Assembly: GCA_963758545.1 (NCBI GenBank) | Contig: CAVWVY010000004.1 | Span: 1,364,001 to 1,428,000, forward strand | DNA from: KBS-83 sp963758545 | GTDB taxonomy: Bacteria > Acidobacteriota > Terriglobia > Terriglobales > Acidobacteriaceae | DNA: 64,000 bases | Direction: 5' to 3' | Shown: positions 56,654-64,000 of the stretch, in pieces | Layout: the number at the start of each line of letters is the position of its first letter | Position numbering within the stretch: position 1 is the first letter of the stretch | Position numbers and translations under genes: made by a program | Notes under the pieces: generated by a model | What the model saw: only the letters and a program-made list of their open reading frames with translations | Told to the model about the DNA's origin: nothing | Database searches by the model: none

Positions 56654-59314
56654 TTATTCGAAGCGCAGCGCGGTCATGGGATTGACCCGCACCGCCCGTT
56701 CCGCCGGCACCCACACTGCCAGCAGAGCCACGGCCGTCAGCAGCAGCGGCGTCGCCACGAACGCCAGCGGATCCCACACCTTCACATCGAACAGGAACGA
56801 TGCGAGAAAGCGCGTCAGCCCGAATGCGCCCGCCAGCCCGATCGCCACGCCAATCAGCGCCAGCAGCATACCCTGCCGGATCACGAGCTTTCGGATATGC
56901 GAGGCCTGCGCGCCGAGCGCCATCCGGATGCCCATCTCCTGAGTCCGCTGCTGCACCGAATACGCCATCAGCCCATAGATGCCAATCGCCGCCATCAGCA
57001 GTGCCGACGTGCCGAAGATGGTCAGCAGCAGCATGTTGAAGCGCTGCCGCGATGTGTTGCGCACGACCAGTTCATCCATGGTGCGGATGTGCGCCACCGG
57101 CAGTCCGGCACTTGCCTGCAACAGCGCTGCGGCTACCGGCTTTGCCAGTGAGTGCGGTTCCACCTTGGTGCGCACAACCCAGAACAACGGTGCCACACGC
57201 GAATCAAGCGCCGTCATGCCGTCCGGCAGTTGCGCCAGCGGCGTGTACATAGTCGGTTCCGGCGGCTCGCTCAACGCGAAGGTACGCGTGTCGCCGACGA
57301 TGCCGACGATCTGCCGCGCCGGCTCGGCGAACTCCGGGCCGACGCCTGCGCCGATCAACAATTGGTCCTTCAACGGATCGCCCTTGGGCCAATACTGCTT
57401 CGCCATCGCCTCGTTGATGATCACCACTCCGGGCGCCGATCCGTTGTCACGGTCGGTGAACATGCGGCCGCGCAGCAGCGGAATCTTGAACGCGTTGAAG
57501 TAACTCCACGACACCGGCAGGTAGGTGCCGCCGCCGGTGAACGGCTCTTTTCCCTTCGCGCGTCCGACGATGTCGAACGGTAATCCAAAACCGCCATCGA
57601 GCGGCAACGCGGAGGCCGCCGCGGCAGCCGTAACACCAGGCAGCGCCGCCAGCCGCTCCGTGCCATCGTGAACAAGTTGCGCCACGCCCGCCGTCTTCTG
57701 GAATCTGTCGGCGCTGATCGACATCGACATGGTCAGCACATTGCGCGTGTCATAGCCCGGATCCACTCCTTGGAGTTTCATGAAAGTGCGGATCAGCAAC
57801 GTTGCGCCAATTACCAGGACCAGCGCCAGCGCCATCTCGCTGATCACCAGCGCAGAACGCATCTTTCCGCTGCGGAACCCGACGCCGCTCCGATTGCTGC
57901 TCTCGTTGAGCGCGGCGACCAGATTGGGCCGCGAGGCCGCAATCGCCGGTACCAGACCGAACAGCACGCCGGTCAGCACCGAGACGCCCAGCGTGAACAG
58001 CAGCACGTGCCAGTCCGGCACAACCGCCGACCCGTTCTCCCCGATGCGAGGGATGCCACCCGGCGCAATCGCCAGCAACAAGCGCACGCCTACTGCGCCC
58101 AGCACCAGCCCCAGCAGACCGCCAGTCAGCGACAGTGCGAGGCTTTCAATCAGCAACTGGCGAACGATCTGCGTCCGACCCGCGCCGAGCGCCGCGCGCG
58201 TGGCCAGCTCGCGTTTCCGACCAGTCGCCCGCACCAGCAGCAGGTTGGCCACGTTCGCGCAGGCAATCAGCAGCACAAAGCCAACAGCGCCCATCAGCAC
58301 CCACAGCGATGTCCGCGCGTCGCCGACCATCCATTCCTGCAGCGACCGCACGCTGAAGTACTCCTGCGGCCCCATCATGCCCGGATATGTGCGCCGGTAC
58401 TGGTCCGAGACGAGCTTCATCTGCGCGTTGGCCTGCCCGACCGTGATGCCCGGCTTCAGACGAGCCGCTGCAACAAAGTAGTGTGCCTGGTCGCGCGAGT
58501 TCAGATCGAACTGGAAGGGGAGCCACAAATCGGCTGGCTCTTCCGTTACAAAATCTTTGCCGATCACGCCGACGACCAGATAGGGCTGACCGTCCAACTG
58601 AATGTTCGTGCCGACGATCTGCTGGTTGCTCCCGAATCGGTTCTTCCACAACCCATAGCTCAGGACCACCACGCGGCCGCCGTTGGGCGAATCTTCCGCC
58701 TGCGTAAAGGTGCGCCCCGCGAGAACTGGCGCTCCGAACAGCGAGAAGTACTGCTGCGTGACGTGCACGCCCTGCACCTGCAGCGGATGGTCTCCACCGG
58801 TCAGGTTCAATCCCGCGCCGCCGCTGTCAAACGCGGCGACCTGCGAGAAAACTCTCCTCTGCTGCCGATACATCGCAAACTTCGGCACATTCGCTCCCGG
58901 CCCGGAGCCTCGCGGCGAGGAGTTCATCACCATCACCAGCTCTTCCGGGTGCGGATACGTCAGCGGCTTCAGCAGGACAGTGTTGATCACCGAAAAGACC
59001 GCCGTGTTCACCCCGATCCCGACAGCGATCACCAGGATGGCAATGATGGTGAAGCCCGGCGTCTTCTTGAGCGAGCGCGCGACGAACTTCAGGTCGCGTC
59101 CGACAGCGTCCAGCCACGGCAAAGAGCGGCGGCGCCACTCCTCGTCGCGCCGCGTGTTCTGCGCCCCGAACTTGACGCGCGCCTGCCGGTGCGCCTCATC
59201 GGCGTCTATGCCACGCGCCGTCCGCAGGTCCTCGTCGTGCGCAAGATGCGAATCGATTTCTTCGGCGAAGTCGGCATCTTTTGGTTTTCGTCCCATGAAG
59301 CGACGCAGGTTCAT
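56654..59314 (-). CDS. ADOP-type ABC transporter permease 1
   Basis: An intact 886-residue permease. The cytoplasmic N terminus (residues 1-70, MNLRRFMGRKPKDADFAEEIDSHLAHDEDL) precedes two MacB-like periplasmic domains and two FtsX helix sets: TIIAILVIAVGIGVNTAVFSVINTVLL, LLIACANVANLLLVRATGRKRELATRAALGAGRTQI, and the C-terminal half with QQRTQEMGIRMALGAQASHIRKLV. This duplicated single-chain arrangement is the ADOP family of Acidobacteriota. It lies 20 bp downstream of a PadR-type regulator in one operon. No ATPase is nearby, as is usual for this family. Confidence 0.93.
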   Translation of the reverse strand: MNLRRFMGRKPKDADFAEEIDSHLAHDEDLRTARGIDADEAHRQARVKFGAQNTRRDEEWRRRSLPWLDAVGRDLKFVARSLKKTPGFTIIAILVIAVGIGVNTAVFSVINTVLLKPLTYPHPEELVMVMNSSPRGSGPGANVPKFAMYRQQRRVFSQVAAFDSGGAGLNLTGGDHPLQVQGVHVTQQYFSLFGAPVLAGRTFTQAEDSPNGGRVVVLSYGLWKNRFGSNQQIVGTNIQLDGQPYLVVGVIGKDFVTEEPADLWLPFQFDLNSRDQAHYFVAAARLKPGITVGQANAQMKLVSDQYRRTYPGMMGPQEYFSVRSLQEWMVGDARTSLWVLMGAVGFVLLIACANVANLLLVRATGRKRELATRAALGAGRTQIVRQLLIESLALSLTGGLLGLVLGAVGVRLLLAIAPGGIPRIGENGSAVVPDWHVLLFTLGVSVLTGVLFGLVPAIAASRPNLVAALNESSNRSGVGFRSGKMRSALVISEMALALVLVIGATLLIRTFMKLQGVDPGYDTRNVLTMSMSISADRFQKTAGVAQLVHDGTERLAALPGVTAAAAASALPLDGGFGLPFDIVGRAKGKEPFTGGGTYLPVSWSYFNAFKIPLLRGRMFTDRDNGSAPGVVIINEAMAKQYWPKGDPLKDQLLIGAGVGPEFAEPARQIVGIVGDTRTFALSEPPEPTMYTPLAQLPDGMTALDSRVAPLFWVVRTKVEPHSLAKPVAAALLQASAGLPVAHIRTMDELVVRNTSRQRFNMLLLTIFGTSALLMAAIGIYGLMAYSVQQRTQEMGIRMALGAQASHIRKLVIRQGMLLALIGVAIGLAGAFGLTRFLASFLFDVKVWDPLAFVATPLLLTAVALLAVWVPAERAVRVNPMTALRFE

Positions 59315-59333
59315 AGTGCCTCCGCTGGTTTGT

Positions 59334-59705
59334 CTATTCCGCGGATTCTCCCCGGGGGTCTCCCCGAGAGTCTCCCAGGATGAGGCCGATGGCGCGCGTC
59401 ATTCGGCGCCAGCGGTTGCTGGCCGCAGTAAGTTCTCTGCGCCCCTTCGGCGTAAGCCGGTAGAACTTGGCCCGGCGATTGTTTTCGCTGATGCCCCACT
59501 CCGAAGAGACAAGGCCGCGATCTTCCAGACGATGGAGCGCCGGATAGAGCGAACCTTGCTCGACTTCGAGCGCGTTTTCCGAAGTGCGTTCGATGACCTG
59601 CGCGATGGTGTGGCCGTGCGCCGCGCCAGTCACCAGCGTGCGCAGGATCAGCATGTCGAGCGTCCCCTGCAGAATCTCTCCAGCGGCAGGTTTTGAGTTT
59701 CCCAT
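59334..59705 (-). CDS. PadR-family transcriptional regulator
   Basis: A winged-helix regulator of about 123 residues. The conserved N-terminal GEILQGTLDMLILRTLVTGAAHGHTIAQVIERTSENALEVEQGSLYPALHRLEDRGLV and wing SENNRRAKFYRLTPKGRREL are typical of the PadR family. It is encoded upstream of ADOP permease 1 in one operon and divergent from ADOP permease 2, so it probably regulates both. The start is ATG 59705 with GAGGGAG upstream; the GTG at 59708 is an alternative. Confidence 0.93.
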   Translation of the reverse strand: MGNSKPAAGEILQGTLDMLILRTLVTGAAHGHTIAQVIERTSENALEVEQGSLYPALHRLEDRGLVSSEWGISENNRRAKFYRLTPKGRRELTAASNRWRRMTRAIGLILGDSRGDPRGESAE

Positions 59706-59709
59706 CACA

Positions 59710-59753
59710 CTCCCTCGAATGGCTATGCGAGAGAACTATACTCCCCTCGAATG
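59710..59753. repeat. Direct repeat CTCCC(C)TCGAATG in the padR upstream region
   Basis: CTCCCTCGAATG (59710-59721) recurs as CTCCCCTCGAATG (59741-59753). The two copies are about 31 bp apart, roughly three helical turns. They flank a TATAGT-like -10 candidate on the minus strand (59735-59740). They may be regulator half-sites, but this is inference. Confidence 0.3.
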
Positions 59754-59794
59754 ACACAGGGAACAAAGCAATATTGCCAGGATGAAACCGCCAT

Positions 59795-59824
59795 TTGACA
59801 ACGGACGCCTCGATTATCTACATA
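59795..59824 (+). promoter_or_regulatory. Candidate promoter for ADOP permease 2
   Basis: A perfect -35 hexamer TTGACA at 59795-59800 is followed after 18 bp by TACATA (59819-59824), a possible -10. The ATG of ADOP permease 2 lies 50 bp downstream. The match is by eye only. The proposed -10 falls inside the dyad described next. Confidence 0.35.
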
Positions 59825-59835
59825 TCATATGTGTA
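59819..59835. promoter_or_regulatory. Imperfect dyad, putative PadR-type operator
   Basis: TACATATCATATGTGTA has dyad symmetry of the form TACAnATnnnATnTGTA, with 12 of 17 positions symmetric. It overlaps the candidate -10 of ADOP permease 2 and lies in the divergent region shared with padR. The TACA/TGTA ends resemble half-sites of PadR-family operators. Binding is not shown by sequence alone. Confidence 0.35.
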
Positions 59836-59873
59836 GATCGTCTAGGTGTTCCGTCGCCGGCAGGGAGGGCCCC

Positions 59874-62586
59874 ATGCGCTGGATGGAAACAACGCGAATG
59901 CGAATGCGTGGGCTGCTCTTTCACAATCGCGAGCGCCTGCGCCTCCAGGCAGAAATCAAGTTTCATCTCGACGCGCTGACCGCCGAGAACATCGCCGCGG
60001 GGATGCCGCCGGAAGAAGCCCGGCGCGCAGCAATGCGCGACTTCGGAAACGCCACCATCACCAATGAGCAAACGCAGGAAACATGGGGTTGGACCTGGCT
60101 TGAGCGGCTGCTGCAGGATGTGCGCTTCGCGACGCGGCAGATCCGCCGCGCTCCAGGCTTCGCGCTCATCGCAATCCTGACGCTGGCGCTAGGCATCGGC
60201 GCGAACAACGCTGTCTTCACGCTGACCCATGCCTTGCTGCTCGAGGGCCTCCCGATACCGCAGCCGGACCGGCTGGTGCGGTTGGCAACTCATCTCCCGG
60301 GACCGAGCGGCGAATACATGGATCTCGGGCTCAGCCTGCCAATGATCCAGGCATTGCAGCAGCGCTCTCACACGATTCGCGGAGCTTTCGCATGGTGCGT
60401 TTACGACTTCCCGCTTACCGAAAAAAACGGAATCCACGGCATCCACGGCGCAGTAGTCAGCGGCAATGCTTTTCAGACACTCGCAGTGCATCCGGCGCTT
60501 GGACGTCTGCTCACACCGGCTGACGATCATCCCGGCGGCGGTCCGGACGGATGGGCCGCGGTGATCAGCCATCGCGAATGGATGGAATACTTTCATGGCG
60601 AACCTTCTGTGCTCGGCCGGCACATGATCGTGACCGATCACAGTGTCACCATCGTCGGCGTCGCTCCCGAGGGATTCGAGGGCGTCATCGTCGCCGAGCA
60701 CCCGGATATTTACTTGCCGCTGGAATTTACGGCAGCGCTCTATGGCGAACCATCGCTGCACAACGGCGGCCGGCTCTGGCTGACTGCGTTCGCGCGGCTC
60801 CGGTCGGGTATCGCCCTCTCGCAGGCGTCGGCGGAGCTGTCTTCGATCTTCCCCTCCGTTCTCGATGCGCTCCTGCCGGCTCAGTTCCGGCATTCGCCCA
60901 TCGTGGAAAAGACACAGCTTCGTGTGAGTTCTGCGCGCACCGGCTGGAGCGATCTGCGAACCCGGTTCACGCAGCCGCTGGTGCTCTTGCAGATCCTGGT
61001 CGGCGCAGTGCTGGTGATCTGTTGCGCAAATCTCTCTGGACTCTTCCTGGCACGCGCCTCGGCTCGACAGCAGGAGTTTGCCATCCGCGCGGCGCTCGGC
61101 GCGGCACGTGGGCGTCTCATGCGGCAGCTCTTCATTGAAAGCCTGATGCTTGCGCTCCCCGGTGCTCTGCTGGGCATCGGACTCGCGTGGTCGGCCGCGC
61201 CGTGGATTCTGCATTCGCTCGGCAATCACCAGGCGGAAATCTCGCTCTCTCTGCGGCCGGACATTGCCGTGCTTGCCGTGACCGCTCTCTGCGCGCTGCT
61301 CTGCACGATCCTGTTCGGCATGGCTCCTGCATGGACAGCCGGCCACGTCAGCGTGGAGGCGGCGCTGCGCGGTACGCATTCGCGCATGGCGCCAGGCAGT
61401 GGGGGCGTGCGACGCTTCTTCGTGCCATTGCAGGTCGCGCTTTCCCTCGCGCTGGTCGTGGTGGCCGCGTTGCTGGGATCGACCGTGGTGCCGGCTGCGC
61501 ACGGACAACTCCGGCTACCGCACAAAGAACGTGCTCTTCTACATCACGGATTTCAATCGCGTGCCGCAGAAGGGCGCTGACCTGGTTGCGCTCTATCGCC
61601 ACATCACGGCGCGCCTGGAAGAATTGCCGGGCGTGATCGATGCGAGCGTCACGGAAATTCCCCCGCTGCTTGGCTGGCAGGACAAGGGGAAGTTTGTTGC
61701 CGCAGACCAGGCGGCCCACGCCGAGCCTGCGGTCAGTGATTCCAGCAGCATCGGCGCCCATTACTTCTCAGCAGTGGGCACGCCCCTGCTCGCCGGACGC
61801 GACCTCAAGAACGAGGACGCAGACATGAACTCATGCATTCTGAACCAGGCGGCGGCCACGCTGTACTTTCCGCATACCATGCCGCTCGGCAGAACGCTCC
61901 GGCAGCTTCCGCACGTCATCGGCGATGCACGCGAGAAGCCCATTGATTGCGAGGTAGTCGGCATCGCGCAGAATGCGAAATACGACACATTGCACGAGGG
62001 CTATCTGCCGATTGTCTATCTGTCTCTTTCCAGCAATACACATCACATTGACGATCTGTTCATTGTCATACACGCGCGAAGCATCGCCGACGGGAAGGCA
62101 GCATACCTCAAAGCCTTGCATGAGTTCGCGCCGACCGCGCCCGAGACGGACCCCTACTTGTTCACCCAGCAGTTCAACGACTCGATTGCGCAGGAGCAAC
62201 TGCTGTCCATGCTCTCTGGCTTCTTCGCTATGCTGGGACTGCTGTTGAGCGGCATCGGCATCTATGGACTGGTCGCTTGGAACGTAACCCAGCGCACCAT
62301 GGAAATCGGCGTGCGCATGGCGCTGGGCGCGACCCGCCTGCGGGTCTTCGCGCTGGTCATGCGGCAGGTTGCGGTTCTGCTTGCCGTCGGGGTGCTGGCG
62401 GGCGGAGCGGCGGCCTTCTTCGCCGCGCGCTCCATCCGCAGCTTCCTCTTCGAGGTGCAGCCCGGGAATCCCCTGGTCTTTGTGGTTTCCGCGCTGGCGC
62501 TGGTGCTCATCGGATTGCTCGCCGCAATGCTGCCGGCGCGCCGCGCAGTATCCATCGATCCCATGCGAGCTCTGCGAACCGAGTGA
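59874..62586 (+). CDS. ADOP-type ABC transporter permease 2 (frameshift)
   Basis: A single-chain duplicated permease of about 903 residues, paralogous to the divergent permease 1. The N-terminal cytoplasmic segment (LRLQAEIKFHLDALTAENIAAG) precedes the first half (FALIAILTLALGIGANNAVFTLTHALLL, CANLSGLFLARASARQQEFAIRAALGAARGRL) and the second half (GIGIYGLVAWNVTQRTMEIGVRMALGATRLRV). One extra C near 61491-61492 breaks the frame between LLGSTVV and RLRTDNSGYRTKNV. The start ATG 59874 has GGGAGGGCCCC immediately upstream; the in-frame start at 59829 lacks one. Confidence 0.9.
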
Positions 62587-63009
62587 CCGGCCGTGTCCCG
62601 TTTTGAATCAGCTCTCGCGACCGCTCGCCAAATCGTGGCCGTTTATTTTTCCAGATCCTTACAATGGAAATAGAGGATCACTTCCCGACAGCCGGAGCCG
62701 CGCCACAACCGCTAGTTAAGTCCTTTGTTTGGACGAATTTAGCATTTAACTCCTTTAGAATGAGGATTTTAGCTGTCCGGAAGCCACCCTATCCTCAACA
62801 TTCCAGAAGGTTTGCCTCCAACGGTCGGCCACGGGGAGGGGGGAGGGGGGCCCGGGGTCACGTTACCTTCCGCAACATTTTGCCGAAATCCCGGTTCACA
62901 TGTCTGTCTGCAAGGCAAGCTAGGCAGACAAGCCGGACGGACAGCCACTCCCGGGCAGGATTGCAGTGACGGGAAGAGTTGAGCGACAGCCGCCGGCAAG
63001 GTGAAGGGT
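62587..63009. other. Gene-free stretch before the WXXGXW protein
   Basis: No credible ORF is present. The stretch contains a guanine tract at 62833-62857 and a short hairpin candidate (TGTCTGC 62905-62911 with GCAGACA 62924-62930). It probably holds the promoter and leader of the downstream gene. Confidence 0.5.
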
Positions 63010-63999
63010 ATGCGCATCGCAACAGCATTTCGCTCTTTAGCTCTGGCCGCCGCACTCAGCGTTATTCCGGCGGTTTCGCACGCAGGCATCTTTGTCTCTG
63101 TTGGAATCGGCGCACCGCCCGTCCTGCCGGTCTATGCGCAGCCCATCTGCCCGGCCCCCGGCTACATCTGGACGCCTGGCTATTGGGCCTATAACGACGA
63201 GGGCGGCTACTACTGGGTGCCCGGCGCCTGGGTGCTCGCACCCTATACCGGCGCCCTCTGGACGCCCGGCTACTGGGGCTGGGGCAACGGCGGCTACTTC
63301 TGGCATGCCGGATACTGGGGTCGCCACATCGGCTTCTACGGCGGCGTCAACTATGGATTCGGCTACTTTGGCCGCGGTTTTGAAGGCGGCTACTGGGATC
63401 ACGACCGCTTCCGCTACAACACAGCCATCATGCACGTGGACAATGTGCGGTTCCACGATGTGGTCTACAACCGGACCGTAGTCAACCACTACAACACCAC
63501 GCGCGTCAGCTTCAACGGCGGCCACGGCGGCATCGCGATGCGGCCCAATGGCGACGAGCAGCGCTGGTCGCGTGAGCAGCATACCCCGCCCCTCGCCGCG
63601 CAGCACCAGAATGAGATGCGCGCCAGCCAGAACCACGCCCAGTTCGCCAACGTCAACCACGGGCAGCCGCAGAACTTCGCCCGCACACAGCCGGCGACCT
63701 TCAACCGTAATATGTCGGCGAACAACAGGCCGACGAATACCTTCAATCGCGGCGCGGCGAACAACAGCCGTCCGATGATGAACAACAACGCCAGCCGGCC
63801 TGCAACCTTCAACAACGCGCAGCGCACGGCCACAAACAACCCGAGCTTCAACCGCGGTCCGCAGCAGACGTACCGCCCGCAAGCCCAGCAGCAGTATCGC
63901 GCGGCGCCCCAGCAGAGTCATCAGGCCTCGCAGCAGTCCCGCCCGCAGGAGTCCCACGGCGGCGGACATGAAGGCGGCCACGGCGGACACGGCCGTTAA
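63010..63999 (+). CDS. Secreted WXXGXW-repeat protein with Asn/Gln-rich tail
   Basis: A 329-residue exported protein. A signal peptide (LALAAALSVIPAVSHA) is followed by four WXXGXW-type repeats (YIWTPGYW, YYWVPGAW, ALWTPGYW, YFWHAGYW) and then a Gly/Tyr-rich segment. The second half (from about residue 165) is low in complexity, rich in Asn, Gln, Ala and His, and ends in a His/Gly cluster (SHGGGHEGGHGGHGR). Proteins of this repeat family are surface or cell-envelope associated; the function is not known. The in-frame GTG 63001 is a possible earlier start. The stop falls at the window edge. Confidence 0.85.
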   Translation: MRIATAFRSLALAAALSVIPAVSHAGIFVSVGIGAPPVLPVYAQPICPAPGYIWTPGYWAYNDEGGYYWVPGAWVLAPYTGALWTPGYWGWGNGGYFWHAGYWGRHIGFYGGVNYGFGYFGRGFEGGYWDHDRFRYNTAIMHVDNVRFHDVVYNRTVVNHYNTTRVSFNGGHGGIAMRPNGDEQRWSREQHTPPLAAQHQNEMRASQNHAQFANVNHGQPQNFARTQPATFNRNMSANNRPTNTFNRGAANNSRPMMNNNASRPATFNNAQRTATNNPSFNRGPQQTYRPQAQQQYRAAPQQSHQASQQSRPQESHGGGHEGGHGGHGR

Positions 64000-64000
64000 T

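Noticed and set aside
62905..62930. Short hairpin TGTCTGC/GCAGACA as a riboswitch or terminator
   Set aside because: Seven-bp stem without U-tract or any known riboswitch signature; probably incidental.

Overview
The window looks like a chromosomal segment of an Acidobacteriota member (class Terriglobia). It is GC-rich. It carries several gene types typical of that group: very large permeases of the acidobacterial duplicated orphan permease (ADOP) type with a PadR regulator, long Oar-like TonB-dependent receptors with an N-terminal carboxypeptidase-regulatory-like domain, an alternative complex III (ACIII) operon joined to a caa3-type oxidase, an HpnI-type glycosyltransferase and a GH57/DUF3536 protein. 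This assignment rests on gene content, not on a marker-gene search.

Layout. 1-13560 (minus strand) is one long respiratory operon: actA-actB-actC-actD-actE-actF, a single-pass membrane protein, a SCO-type copper chaperone, then oxidase subunits II (with fused cytochrome c), I, III and the first codons of a probable subunit IV. 14011-22332 holds an AlkA-like glycosylase, the remains of an FAD monooxygenase, a PNPOx-like flavoprotein, a GH57/DUF3536 protein, a secreted hypothetical, a Rieske oxygenase and a PMT-type glycosyltransferase. 22336-28022 holds hpnI, two MacB-like permeases, formaldehyde dehydrogenase and a YeaQ/YmgE-like protein. The RNase P RNA lies at 28130-28566 (minus). 28605-37320 has small secreted, cupin and DinB proteins followed by two tandem Oar-like receptors and a strong terminator. 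37395-45187 holds mnmG, a TPR protein, a lipoprotein hydrolase, an NTF2-like protein, dnaB and alr. 45272-56563 holds a third Oar-like receptor (with a LacI-family-type operator upstream), a hydrolase, glyA, obg, lpxC, an M20 peptidase, maf and an Ntn-hydrolase asparaginase. 56654-62586 holds an ADOP permease plus PadR gene, divergent from a second ADOP permease. The window ends with a WXXGXW-repeat secreted protein.

Function. The left third encodes a complete quinol-to-oxygen branch: ACIII oxidises menaquinol and passes electrons through cytochrome c domains to an A2-type oxidase, with SCO supplying copper to CuA. The rest is a mixture of housekeeping genes (tRNA modification, replication, one-carbon metabolism, ribosome GTPase, lipid A) and surface or secreted functions.

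Data quality. About fourteen conserved genes are interrupted by single-base indels, nearly all one-base insertions. They include essential genes (glyA, obg, mnmG, dnaB, and the oxidase and ACIII subunits). Removing one base restores a full-length family member each time, so I read these as sequencing or assembly errors and annotate the restored genes. The apparent DnaB-Alr fusion ORF is probably a product of the same error. I found no CRISPR array, insertion sequence, phage or tRNA gene.
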